Part shown: positions 35,301 to 46,800 of the stretch, piece after piece
Numbering within the stretch: position 1 is the first letter of the stretch
Layout of the letters: each line of letters starts with the position of its first letter
Source of the DNA: Yamagishiella unicocca
Taxonomy: Eukaryota > Chlorophyta > Chlorophyceae > Chlamydomonadales > Volvocaceae
Assembly: GCA_003116995.1 (NCBI GenBank)
Contig: BDSL01000024.1
Location: 124,001 to 188,000, forward strand
Length of the DNA: 64,000 nt
Direction: 5' to 3'
Notes under the pieces: generated by a model
What the model was told of the DNA's origin: nothing
Databases searched by the model: none
What the model saw: the letters and a program-made list of their open reading frames with translations, nothing else
Position numbers and translations under genes: made by a program

Positions 35301-38300
35301 CCCCCTCTCCCTCCCTCCCCTCCACATATGGGTTTTCCTCCCATCCCCCCCTTTCCTCTCCCCCCCTCGCCCCCCCTCACCATGCGGCCAGGCCTGCCCG
35401 TCCAGCCTCCTCACGATGCTGAAGTTGCGCAGCCGGGCGGGGCTGCTCCAGTCCTTGGCTGACAGCGGGGCATCCGGGGAGAGACCGCTGAGGTGGACCA
35501 CGCTGGCGGCGACGATCTGGGGGAGGGGGGAGGGGAGGCGAGGGGGGAGGGGGAAGGGGAGGGGGGTAGAGGGGTCGGAGGGAGGGAGAGGGGAGGCAGG
35601 AAGGGGTTCATCGCTGGTCCCACCGCCCCTCCCCCGTCATACCCTCTCATATTTCTTGCGTACAAGGGTTTTCCTTGCAACCCTCTCCTACCCAACCCCC
35701 GTCCCCCCTTTAAATTTTTGCAACCCCACCCCCCATACACACACGGACCTCGTGCTGGTGGCTGGTGGCGTTGATCTGCGTCTTGAGGCTGAGCGAGGCG
35801 AGCACCAGCGGGGGTGCGGGGCGGCCAGAGATGTCCACCGCCAGTCCCTTCTCCGCCGTCAGCAGCCGCTTGGCGCCGTCGACGGACACCTCGAGCTATG
35901 GGCGGGGGCAGGGAGGGAGGGAGGGAGGGAGGGAGGGGGGGTGCGGGTGGGGTGTGTGGGGTAACGCGACTGGGGAATGTACGACTGGTGTGTGTGTGGG
36001 CGGGGGGGGGGCCCGCCCAAAAAAAAAGGCCGCGGTAAAATCCAGGCGGGGCATCAAACTCCAGGGAGGCTGAAGCCACGAAAACCACGCTGGCCGCAGC
36101 AGCGGTACTAATAAGAAGTCGCCGGAAAGCGGGAGGTTGGGTCGGACGACGACGACGATGGGCTGTCACTGCCGTAGCCCTCCCTCCCTCCCTCCCTCCC
36201 TGGACCCTCCCTCCCTCCCTCCCTGGACCCTCCCTCCCTGGACCCTCCCTCCCTCCCTCTCGCCGCGCCAGCGTCGCCACCGGGTCGCCACCGGATCCGC
36301 AGAGGCCGCATGTGGGCCCGTACGGCGCTGGTACCTTGCCGCGACCCGCGTGTCGTACCTTGCACCACGTGGCCTGGTTGCCGTACTCCACCCTCTGCGG
36401 CTGCGAGACGCCCAGCCAGCTGGGGCCCTTGATGCGGCGCTTCAGCATCAGGGCCTGGGGGGGGCGGGAGGGGGGGAGCGGACGAGGGGGGGGGCGGGTT
36501 TAGGGTTTTAGGGTTTTAGGATATGCCTAACCGTTGGGAGGAGACGTTAAGGGAGGAGTCACGGCGAGACGTGAACGGGGGGGGGTGCTTTGCGTGAGCA
36601 CGTGGTTGGGAGGCTCCTCCGCCCCCACCCGCTTTCCTCACAAGCCCACACACCTCCGACTTTAAATTTCCTCAACCAAAAGTTTAAGAACTGCAAAAAC
36701 TTATGTCCCAAACGGAATTTGCTTCGAACACGTGTTCTCCTCTCGCACCCACCTCCAGGCAGCTCTGTTGGGTTCCGAAGATGGCGGCGAAGGTGCGGCC
36801 GCTGGGGGGGCCGCCGTTGTTGCTCTGGAGGGTGGGCATGTTCGCCGGGTAGCGCACCTTTGGGGGGGGCCGGGGGAGGGGCGAGGGAGGGGGAGAGAAA
36901 GGACCGAGGATGGGCGATCAGGTAAGAGCCGGGAGTGTGTGTGTGTGTGTGTGTGTGCATAAGGACCCGGTTACACGACGGGGTGTGTGCACGGAAGACA
37001 CGACGAGGGGAGAGGGGGAAGCTCTCCATTCAAACTTAAATAATGGACCCCACACACCGATGCAAGCGGGGGCGCTGGTGACCTGGCCGACCCACAATCC
37101 GCCCCCACCTCGACCCACAATCCGACCCCACCTCGACCCACCATCCGCCCCCACCTCGACCCACAATCCGACCCCACCCCGACATCACCTCGACCCCGTC
37201 TCGACCTCACCCCGACCCACCAGCGTCCCTCCCCGCGCCATTACGCTGCCCCAAACACCCACCCGACCCACACCCCTTCCCCTGTGGACGGCCCCCTACG
37301 TGTTTCCCTACTGCCCCCCTTCTCCGTGCCCCATGCCCCCGCCCTACACTTTTTTCGATTAGGCCTCATTGAGTAACTCTTAATGTGCCGACTTAAGGGA
37401 TTTTCCTCTCTCCCCCCACCCTACCGGTGTTTTCCTCTTGCCCCCCCCCCAACCACCCTACAGGTGTTTTCCTCTTGCCGCCGCCCCCACCCTACCGGTT
37501 TTTCCTCTTGCCCCCCCCCCACCACCACCCTACCGAGGTTTTCCTCGTCCCCCCCACCCTATCGGGGTTTTGCTCTCTCCCCCCCCCGCCCTACCTTGAT
37601 GACCCACTGCTCCCCGTGGGCGACCTCCGGGTGCTCGAACGAGTAGTTCCTCCGCACCGGCAACATGCGCATGGAACCCACACCCGCCCGGGACAGCAGC
37701 GACCGGACCTCGTCGCGGACGGAGGAGCAGCGCTCCTGGGGGGGGGAGCGGAAAGGGAGGGGGGGCACGTGGGCACGGTTGGTTCGGGTTAAAAACCCAC
37801 ACGTCCGGCACCGCTTGTGTCGTTCAATCGCGTGCTTCGTCCTGGGCGTATGTGCTTTATTTGCCCAGTCCCTCGGCTGCTGCGGCCGAAAAGATCCGGT
37901 TACTTTACACGACATTGGAAATTGAGGGGGGAGGTGAGGACAGGCAGCTCGCAGTTCGGAGTTATGGAGGTGAGTGTATAGATGCTATCCGTACTTTGGA
38001 CGACCACGTTTGCTTGCACGACCGCAAGGAGACCGACACCACAACTTGTAACTTCTCAGCTACCACCGCTACCACCCAGCCCTGCCACAACCTCTCGGCC
38101 CAGCCGCAGCCACCAGCTGGACCACGGGTTTTCTCTCTCTGCTCTCCCCCCCACCCCCCCGCCCCCTACGGATTTCCTCTCAACCCCCCCCCTGCGCGCG
38201 CGTCCCGGTGTCCGAAGGCTATGCACACGCTACATCTCCCCTGTCACGTTACCGGTTCTTTTATGTAACCCTCCCTCGAGTCGATTAACCGGTTCTTTTC

Positions 38301-41300
38301 TGTACCCTCCCAACCTGCCGGGCTGCACCGCCACTCGCCGCGCCGCGCCCACTGCACGTCACCGCGCTTTTGCTTATTCTTTTCTTTTCCTTTACACAGC
38401 TCCGACAGCCGCCTCCACAGGTTTGCCGGTAGTCAGTTCCAGTGCTCCAGCATGCGCCCACAAACTAGATGTCCGCCGACCCTGCGCCAACTATCCTGTC
38501 CCGTTGCGTAATACGGTTTTTATACAACCCCCCAACCTGCAGCATCTTGATCAGCTCCACCCTCCGCGAGGGGTCCTCCCTGGCCGCCGCCTCCAGCGCC
38601 GCGATGGCTCCGTCTCCGTCCTCAAACACCCCCGGCCGGGGAACCACCAGCAGGCAGCGCTGCAGCCCCCGCACCGCCACCGCGCAGCTCTGCCAGCGCC
38701 CCTCGGCCTGCACCTTGCCGAACAGGAGCACCTCGCCTGGGGGAGGAGAGAAAGGGGGTGAGGGCGGGGGGAGAGGAGGGGGGTGAGGAGGGAGGCGAGG
38801 AGGGGGATGAGGAATGCATGAACCGAGACCCGAAGGGGACATGAGAGGGAACCCGTTGGTCGGCACGAAGACGTAAGCGATAATCTACAAGGGAACGGTC
38901 TTGAAGGCCAGAAGGGGGAAAAGGGGTGCGGCGGGAGATGCCCGCGCATCCCCGCGCGCCTCTCGCCTCTCTCTGCCACCCCCACGAGTTTTCCTCGCAA
39001 TCTCCCCTCCCTCTCCCACCCCCAGATCTGTTCTCCGTTTCCGATGTGGTGTTACCCGATGTGGTCCTCTTGCCCGCCCCCCCCCTCCCGATCTCAACAC
39101 CCCCCTCCCGATCTCGCGCTCCGAAACCCACCGGGTCGTGCGTCGGGGTTCTCGTAGGCGTCCAGCAGGAAGAAGGGCAACACGCCGTTGCCGTCCAGCG
39201 GCAGGGGGGCGGAGGAGGAGGGGGCGGAGGAGGCGCCGGGCGTGGAGGCGGCGGAGGCGTCGGGCGGCAGCGTGGGGTCGCTGTCTGGGAGGCCTGGAGT
39301 CGTGGGGGTCGACAAGGGGAGGAGGGGGCAAGAGTGTCAAGAGCGGGAGGAGGAGGGGGCAAGAGTGTCAAGAGCGGGAGGAGGAGGGGGCAAGAGTGTC
39401 AAGAGCGGGAGGAGCAGGGGGCAAGAGTGTCAAGAGCGGGAGGAGGAGGGGTAAAGAGAGGGAGGAGGGCCCGGTGGGGGGCTGGTGGCAGCTGGCAGAG
39501 CATGGGGAGACTCCTGAGCTAGGTAGGGTTTCGAAGGCTTGTAGGAGAAGGGGAAGGTGGCGACAACGCAGGGAGGAGCAACCAGGGAGTGTGGGTGGGG
39601 GGTCGGGAGGGCGAGTCCCGGCTGCCGCACCAAACCAACCACTCCTGCCCTTTCCGTTCACTGCCAAGAGTTCCTCTTTCTTCCCGCCTCGCCTGCAACG
39701 TGTACAGCGGCTTCCTCCCCACCCCCCTCCTCGCCATCCCCCACCTGACACCGCCGCCCCGTTCGCGCATAGCCCCAATTGTGAACCAAACGTTTCCCAA
39801 TCGGTTTTCCTCCCCAGTGCCGACCTACAGATGTCCTCTCACCCCCCCCCACCCACCTGACACCGCCGCCCCGTCCGCGTACATCTCCTCCCACACGTCC
39901 TCCGCCCGGTGCACCGCCGTGCCGTCCAGCGGTGTGGCCGGCGCCTCCAAGAAGTTGCGGCCGCCGGGGGGGGCAGCTGCTGCTGGCGCCGCTGCTGCGG
40001 CTGCGGGGGGGCCCACAGCGCCCGCTGCGGCGTCCTCACGCTTCAGGTGGGAGGTGGCGGCGGCGGCGGCGGCAGAGGGGCCGCCCTCCTCTTCCTTGAC
40101 GGCGCCGGCAGCTGCTGGTGCCGTTGCGCCGACGTCCGTCTCCATGACGTCATCTGTCGTACGGTGGGAGTGGCGACGGAGATGCGCAGGCGATGGAGGG
40201 GGGGAAGGAGAGGAAACCCGCGGGTGCTGGGTGGGCAGGGGGCAGCAGGGTAGCTGGCCAAGCGCGGTGAGGGAGCGCATTCGAAACCACCAGATCTGGT
40301 CTTCCACACCAGACCAGCAGCACCCATCCACCCGACCACCCACCATCGGCCGCCGCGAAGTCCGCAGCCTCCGGCATCGCTTCGTCATCGTACGGCAGCT
40401 CCTCGCGCTTCACGGCCACCGGCGTGGCAGCACCCGCACCGGCACCAGCCCCCAGGCCGGAGGCGTGCGGCCGCCCAGCGGCCGCGAGGGCGGCTACTGC
40501 CCCCAGGCCGCCACCCACCCGGGCCGGCACGCCGCCGCCGTATGCTGCCACGTGGCGGGGCATGGCGCCCATCGGCATGTGCGGGGGCCGTACAGCCGAG
40601 GGTCTACAGGGTGGGGTGGGGAGCGCATAGAGAGGGAGCCACATTATGGGGTCTTTGTCCGGCGCGTCTTGCAAGCTCAGTGCCCGGGGGGAGCGGGGGG
40701 GGGCCGGGGGGCAACAAAACACAGCGCCCCCAAGCTCAGTGCCCCGGGGGGAGCGGAGGGGGTAAACTATGCCCCATGCGAATGCACGGCCGACGAACCA
40801 AGGCTGATGAAGAGCGGAGGGGCCCCCGTGGGGCAACAAAACACACAACACCACGAACGCAACACAGGACCCCGCAGAGGCCCCCCTTCCAGCGCCCCAG
40901 CGCTGTCGCCCAGGCCCCCCCACCTGCCGTACGCGCCCATCGCGCCCGCCGGCGTGCTCCGAGCGCCGCCCCCGCCCAGCCCCAGGGCCCCTCCCGCCGG
41001 CGGCGCCGCATCGGGCAGGATGTCTCCGAGGATGGCGTCCAGGACGTCGTCGCTGGAGGCGTCAGTGGCTTTGGCGGCGGCGGGGGCGCGCTGCAGCCCG
41101 GGGATGGCGGCCCTGGGGGAACGGGGAGGAGCAGAAAAACACGTGTGTGTCACGAGGCAAGGGGAGCAGAAACACGTGTGTGTCACGAGGCAAGGGGAGC
41201 AGGAAGACGGGGAGGGGTGCGGAGGGGTGAGGGGTGCGGAGGGGAGGGGTGTGGAAGGGGGAGGGGTGCGGAAGGGGGAGAGGTGCAAAAGGGGGAGGGG

Positions 41301-42630
41301 GTGCGGAAGGGGGAAAGGGGACGGGATGGAAGCACGCTGCCAGCCGCACAGGCCGCTTCAGACAGGCAAACCACCTGACCCAGCAGCACTGTCACGGGGA
41401 GACGCGGAGTTCCTCCCAGGTAAGTGCCATGGGCCGTGTGCTCTGCGTCCGCAGCAGTCGACGAGTCAAGACCCACGGGTCGCGGGGTAGCGTGGAAACG
41501 CGTATTTGCCAGGGTGAGGCCCAGGGGGGGTGCCTCACCTCGCCTTTCGGAACATGGCGGTGATGTTACCGCCCTCGGGCTTGGAGGGGCCGTCGTCTCC
41601 CTCCGCGCCCTTGCGCTTACCGGCCCCCTTGCCGCCTTGCTCTGTGCATGTTGTGGGGGAGGGGGGGAGACGACGGGGGGATGGTTGGTTGGTTGGTTGG
41701 ACAGGCCCCGGAAAGGAGAGGAAGAGGGATAGAGGATGGGAAGGAGTGATTAAAATTGGGAATACCCAACCAGTCAATGCCAAGCCATGATGCGAGGAGA
41801 GCGTTGTGGGGGTATGTGAGGAGGCGCGTAGTCTACGCGTGTCAACTCGGTGAGCGGGTGGGCGGGGGGCGGGAGATGATCGAAAAACCCTATGCAGGAG
41901 CGACGAGCCTCGCTAGGGAATGCCGTGATGCTTGCAATGGATCCCTGCCCTTGCGGCTGTGCACCGTATCCCGTACGGTACCGTACCCTACCCTACCCTA
42001 CCCAACGCCAGCCCCACCCGACGCCAAATGTCGTCACGTACCTTTCTTCCGCTTCTTGCTCGCGTGCTTTCCGCCCGAGCCCTGCTCGTCGTCGTCCTCC
42101 TCTCCTTCCTCACCTTCAGGCCTGCGTATGGACAGCCAGATGATGAGGGCAGGGCGAGGGTTGGGGAATGTGACCACGGTCATGAGCATGCGTGGCAGGT
42201 TAGCCTGCTGCCCGATAAAGCCAACGCGCCATCCAGGAGGCGTACGCTCTAGCTGGTTCGCGGCTTGGCAGACCTGCCAAGAGCTGGCGATGTCCCGCGC
42301 ATGCAGCGCTCTTTAAGCATCGGCGTGCTTTTCCCGCAACTGCACACTCGACACCTCGTACCGTTGGTTCCAGTAATCGTCCTCGCCAATGTCGGCATAG
42401 CCTCCTGTGCCATCATCGTCGACAACGAACGCGCCCGCGTCTCGCCGCTTCTTGACGATTTCGGCATACTGGTGGTCATCCACCACGTCATAGACAGCAT
42501 CCTCTTCCTTGACCTCATATGCCAATGCGCGCTTGCCTTGACCTTCGCGTGCAGCTCGCAGCTGCTCCAGCGCACCCTTCGCCTTAGCAGTTGCGCTGCT
42601 TTGCACGGGCTGTCGCCTGCTGCGCTCCAT
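23387..42630 (-). CDS. POLA1: DNA polymerase alpha catalytic subunit (32 exons)
   Basis: B-family replicative polymerase that extends primase-made RNA primers in the nucleus. Exons 5' to 3': 42362-42630, 42042-42121, 41539-41641, 40924-41112, 40344-40603, 39857-40153, 39132-39293, 38537-38736, 37595-37735, 36753-36857, 36359-36454, 35749-35895, 35381-35516, 34953-35074, 33784-33867, 33043-33157, 32233-32481, 31662-31810, 31086-31334, 30594-30731, 29945-30163, 29293-29429, 28885-28993, 28256-28426, 27589-27723, 27139-27309, 26725-26813, 26264-26375, 25786-25950, 25005-25235, 24226-24339, 23387-23614. All introns are GT-AG and all phases agree; total 1723 residues, longer than plant and animal homologues (about 1460-1530, from memory) mainly through Ala/Gly-rich insertions. 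The three polymerase motifs are intact. The C-terminal zinc region looks degenerate. Confidence 0.96.
23688..23778 (+). repeat. 22-bp tandem repeat in POLA1 intron 31
   Basis: Four units of ggatacgaaaggaaaaaccg with minor changes. The aaccgttt core is the same as in the dispersed intron module. Confidence 0.85.
24226..26375 (-). other. POLA1: POLA1 C-terminal zinc region (exons 28-31), cysteine-poor
   Basis: In Pol alpha this region normally carries two four-cysteine modules that bind metal and dock the B subunit. Here the flanks align well ([58 protein letters not shown]). The first CxxC position reads SPSG (residues about 1487-1490) and no second pair follows. In the second module only Cys1563 and Cys1586 remain. 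Exon ends and phases are clean on both sides, so the loss is not explained by an obvious wrong splice. Confidence 0.8.
28449..28500 (-). repeat. Telomere-like TTTAGGG fragment, POLA1 intron 23
   Basis: Imperfect ggtttagggttttatagg on + followed by its inverse (aaaccctaaaccc), 22 bp from the acceptor of exon 24. In transcript sense this part of the intron holds CCCTAAA-type sequence. Confidence 0.75.
30257..30287 (-). repeat. Telomere-like TTTTAGGG fragment, POLA1 intron 20
   Basis: ggggttttagggttttag followed by ttttttagggttt. Too short and imperfect to be a chromosome end. Confidence 0.7.
30750..30862 (-). repeat. GTTAGGG-type tandem repeat, POLA1 intron 19
   Basis: About seven units built on agtgttagggtt with spacers of variable length, starting 19 bp from the acceptor of exon 20. 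Confidence 0.8.
34080..34738 (+). repeat. 41-bp minisatellite, about 16 units, POLA1 intron 14
   Basis: Units share aaccaacctacaaaggcgg and cacttcaacggcctgg with few substitutions (acaaagg/acgaagg/gcaaagg; cggcc/cgacc). The period of 41 is 2 modulo 3, which explains the 300-residue open frame over it. It fills most of intron 14. Confidence 0.95.
36498..36520 (-). repeat. Telomere-like TTTTAGGG fragment, POLA1 intron 10
   Basis: Three units (gtttagggttttagggtttt), 44 bp from the acceptor of exon 11. Confidence 0.8.
37084..37190 (+). repeat. 22-bp tandem repeat, POLA1 intron 9
   Basis: Five units of cgacccacaatccgccccca or cgacccaccatccgccccca type. Confidence 0.85.
37395..37575 (+). repeat. 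About 30-bp C-rich tandem repeat, POLA1 intron 9
   Basis: Five or six units of ttttcctcttgcccccc followed by caccctaccgg, ending 20 bp from the exon 9 donor. In transcript sense this is a G-rich block just after the 5' splice site. Confidence 0.85.
38399..38530 (+). repeat. Dispersed intron module, long copy (POLA1 intron 8)
   Basis: Matches IDH intron 4 (12683-12825) over about 130 bp: gtttgccggtagtcagttcc, agtgctccagcatgcgccca, then gcgtaatacggtttttat. It ends 6 bp from the exon 8 donor. Confidence 0.88.
39132..42630 (-). other. POLA1: POLA1 N-terminal region (exons 1-7)
   Basis: Residues 1 to about 450. The start holds the acidic Pol alpha N-terminal motif ([20 protein letters not shown]), then an acidic patch with a basic KHASKKRKK nuclear-localisation-like segment in exon 2. 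Exon 3 carries [10 protein letters not shown] and exon 4 [12 protein letters not shown], both recalling the short conserved N-terminal motifs of the family. Exons 4-6 are Ala/Gly-rich and account for much of the extra length. Exon 7 returns to conserved sequence ([12 protein letters not shown]). The join of exons 1 and 2 uses the donor CCAACG|GTACGA; the frame read through that donor ends at a nearby stop. Confidence 0.9.
39306..39455 (+). repeat. 28-bp tandem repeat, POLA1 intron 6
   Basis: About five units of ggcaagagtgtcaagagcgg plus gaggaggag, directly beside exon 7. Open frames over it are artefacts. Confidence 0.9.
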
Positions 42631-43805
42631 CTTATATGGCTACTTCCCCTTCCCTCGGATTATGGTATTTCGTCCGAACTGAACTGAGTGTGGAACGCCG
42701 CAATGGGGAGGCGACCGAGTTAAAGCGCAGAGCCTTCCCCTAACACATTGGTCACCTCGCGCTGGGTCAAAAAGTCAAGGAACATTAATTTCTTGTTACA
42801 CACACGTATTGCAGTTGCAATTGCGGTCACAACCTGGATCGGGTTTGCGGCATGGGATACTTGCGCGCCCTGTGGAGACGGTTCCGGAGCGTTGTGAATC
42901 CCATGGACCCTGCCGATGGTTTTGTCTTGCTGAGCCTCCTAACATGCAGTAGGGCAAACAATTAATTAAATTATTTCGATAATACTTTCGAGGAAGTTGC
43001 TTAGGGCGTCTAGCTTGGCAAGATGGCCAGCATGGTGGTGTATGTAACACGGAGCATCTGAACCCACATTTGCGCCCTCTTGACATTTTTTGTATGAAGA
43101 GGCGTAGGAGTGAAAGCCAGGCGGGGCCACAATGCCAGTTTGCAATATTTAACGTCCCCCCCCGGAAACGCTTGGGCACGGAAACCAGACGTGCACGTAG
43201 CAGGCTAGCATGCGTGAACCTTGAGATTTACTCCGTGCGCGCTTATTATCATCGTTCTGGGGATGGGCGGTTCGCGCAAATACGATGGGCGGTTCGCGCG
43301 CATTACGTCGTTCGCACGTCGTGCTGCGAGCATGCAATGTGCTGCGCGTGTCGTGCATCTATTCCGGGGCCCGATGAATATTTCATTCTGCGCACGGCGA
43401 AGTCATAGTAAAATAATCCACACAAGTTACGGTGCCTTTGTGATCAATCCTATGTATGTCCGCTTAAAGCAGGCCCGCGTTAAGCCTCTACCAAGAGTGC
43501 GTCTGTTCCCGTGGACTTCAACACAAATCGCTTCCCCAGCATGCTGGTCTACTGATAACTGGACATCATAGAAGGCCCCGTGACTAATGATTTTCCGGGG
43601 GGCCTTCTGAGGGCAAGACCGCGACCTGCCCAAGGCACGCAGACGGCAAGTTAGGGACAAACCGTGCTGACCTTGAACCTTGGCTGCAACAAAATCGATA
43701 CACGTACTGAACCATACTGTCCATCGCGTGAGAAAGCTAAGGCTTGCAGTTTTCGCCCACAGGCTGTAAACAACGAGCACGAGTCGCTGTGGTCGCTGTG
43801 CACCC
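42631..43805. promoter_or_regulatory. Divergent intergenic region, POLA1 / beta-helix gene
   Basis: This 1.2-kb gap between the POLA1 start (-) and the ATG of the next gene (+) must hold both promoters and 5' UTRs. No TATA box or known element can be assigned with confidence. The region is clearly less GC-rich than the genes on either side (for example 42940-43000 and 43380-43460). No repeats or genes are seen in it. Confidence 0.5.
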
Positions 43806-46800
43806 ATGAAACAAGAACGAGACCAGCTCAACGTCTCGATGGACACGGGCGCTGGCAGCTGCAACAACGACGATCTCCGAACGGCCCACATCGTCGGCGT
43901 TGACGGCAGTGCCCACCTTCCAGCCTGGCTACAAGCACAGATCGAGCAGCCATCTGCGGCAGAACAGCCGCAAGCTAAGGGCGCAAGACGTGGCCCGGGT
44001 CGCAGCGATGTCGGCTCCCTCACAGCTAACAGCGCGAAGCCACAGCAGCGCGTTCAAACGCGCTTGCCTGACCGGCTGCCCATTTGGCGGCCAAAAAACG
44101 ATCCTGCTGCCGCTGATGCTGCTGGCTGCATACCTCTACCACTGCAACCCATGTGGGTCAGGCGCTCATCGTCGCTCCTGGCTACCCTGGCGACGTGCTC
44201 GGCAGGAGACGTGGTGCTGCTCTGTGAGGGCCAGTACAGCCTGTGCGGGACGCCTCCGGCAACTGCGTTCGATATGGGTCAGCCGCGGCGGGGTGTGCGG
44301 CGGGGCAGCGGCACAGCTGCGAAGCGCGCATCAGCGTCGCGCCCCGCTGAGGCTTACGCTGCGCCCTACACCTTACCTGCTGACGTCACCCTCCTGGGCA
44401 TCGATCCAGCTAACCCGCAAAAGGTAAACCCAAAGACCCCGCTGTAGGAATATGACTGCTGCTGTCGTATGGAAGGGAGCGTGTCAGCAACACAGGGTCC
44501 CCAGCGGTCCGTGCTGCGTGACCCACCCACCATCGCACGGGCATGGTCCCCGCGCTGGATTTCCTTTCGACATCACGCCGACGGCGCCTGCAAACATCCT
44601 GGCGCGCTGTATTTCGGGTGTAGCTCGTCATCCTCCCTCGACCCAAATCGCTTGACCCACATCAAGTTTACAACTGAAACGTCCGAACGGCCCACGTCAC
44701 AATATTCCTTGTGCTGTCCACTTCGCGACAACACCTCTCCGCACCTCCGCCATCACGATTACCATAACGAACGCAATGTACATCCCCGTCCGCGCCGCCC
44801 GCCGCTAACTTTGTTCCTCTGTGTTTTGCTCCGTGCCGTCAGGTCGTCATCCGCCACACCGGCCTGGTGGTCCGGGCTTCGAACGCGGCGGTGCTCGCCG
44901 GTGTAGTTCTCGAGTACGTGCCTTCCAACAACGGTGCCGCTGACAGAGCCACAACGCCACTGCCGGCTTCGCCGGCGCGTGCAGCAGCAGTCGGTTTGCG
45001 GGTGGCCTCGGGTCGCCTGGCGCTGTTGCACTGCCGCTTGGAGTGCGGGGCCGCTGGCGGAGGCGGAGGCGCGGCTGCCGGCATCTGGGTCGGGCCCGGC
45101 TGCGTGATGGACATGGCGAAGAGCTGCGTTGTAGGCGCCGCAGCAGTTGGCGTACAGGTGGGTGGAGAAGGAAGGCGTGGGCCGGCGCTTCAGAGACAAG
45201 CAAAGCCGACGAGAAAAAGGTTTGGGGACAAGCGTTTTGTTTAGATGGGCAGGTGGGGATGTTACGGCTGGCTCTCCTATTTGCTGCCGCGTCCACCCTT
45301 TCGACCCAAAGGTACTGTGTTGACAGTTGCCATGAGCCTATCGTCCTGGGATGCGCTGCACGCGAAAGGTAGCGTGCCGGCTACAATTGGGAATCCGGCC
45401 AATGCCCCGTTGCTCGTCACGCATTGGCCTTGCTGGTATTTACGGGAGCGATCTCTTAACCAGTCTCGCACGTCAACCCACCCGTCGTCTCCCCCACCCT
45501 TCCTCCCTCCCGCCCCTCCGCAGCTCGCCCGCGGCTCCTTGGCCTGCCTGGTTCAGAGCCGCCTCGCCACGAGCGGCGTCGCTCTGGTTTGCATGGATGG
45601 CACCGCCGCCACCAACACAGCTGGCCACGTCCAGAGCTATGCGGGCCGACGCAGCAGCGCCCCACCGACCGGCGCGAACACGTCGACGGACCATCGTGAC
45701 CCAGATGGCGCCGCGTCAGCAACCGTCCTGGACCCGCCGGCAACCCTGCTCATCGGGCGGCATTGCGAGATGCAGGCCACGCCGAACGCCGGCAGCCTTG
45801 CCGGCAGCAGCAGTCGCCTGCGAGATGACGCTGCCGCATCGTCCGTTGATGTCGACATGACTGGCTGCGACACCCGCGGCGCTAGCGGCAGAGCCTACAC
45901 GCTACTGGTGCTTCACCGCCGGCAGCCTCCGGCTCGCGTCGCTGGCTTCAGTAGCGGCGCTGGGACCGGGGGGCCCGGCGGCAGCTGCATCGGCCCACGT
46001 GGACAGGATCCCGACAGCGCCACCGCATCCGGCTTCGGGGGCGACAATGGCCTGCAAGACGTGCGCTTTTTAGTACACCCCAGCAGCCTGTCCTCGGCGT
46101 CTGCGCATGACAGCGGCATTGTCTGCGCGGAAACGTTCTCGCCTGAACCGCCTCGGGCCGGCGGGAGTGACAAGGGCATGGACGGCAGTCGCAGCAGCGT
46201 TGCCGTGGCGTTGGGCGCTCTGCGCAACGTCTGGCCGGTTGTCGTGGCGCCTCTGGGCAGCTCCGCTTCATGGCTGTCGTGCGGTATGACGGCGGAGGAG
46301 GCCAAGGGCCTTACGGCCGGCATACACCCACGGCTGCAGGCGGGAGGGTTGGCGCTGGTGGCTGCGTTGGTGAACGCAACCGCGTTCGAGGCGGCGGCGG
46401 CAGCAGCGGCGGCTGGGGTGACGATGGCGCATTCGGAGTCTGAGGGGAACACGTCAGTACCCAAACCAGCGGGACCACTGGCGCAGCCACTTCCTCCACA
46501 TCAACTGGCGCGGCTGCCACCGCCACCGCCACTGCAGGAGCTACGGGAGCAGCAATTGCGACAGCGGTGCCTTGTAGCGGCGTCGCCCTCGGATGCTCAG
46601 CAGGTATCAGCACATGGGGCGGCAACCGTGGGGCCATGTCATCCGGTGGCACCGCAGCTTGAGGCCGGCACCCTCGGCGCAGACCGGAGCCCGCTAGTAA
46701 CCTCGAGCGCTGGCGTTAGTGCTGGTGCTGCTGGTGCTAGTGTTGGTGCTGGCGCTAGTGCTGGCGCTAGTGCTGGTGCTGGCGCTAGTGCTGGTGCTGG

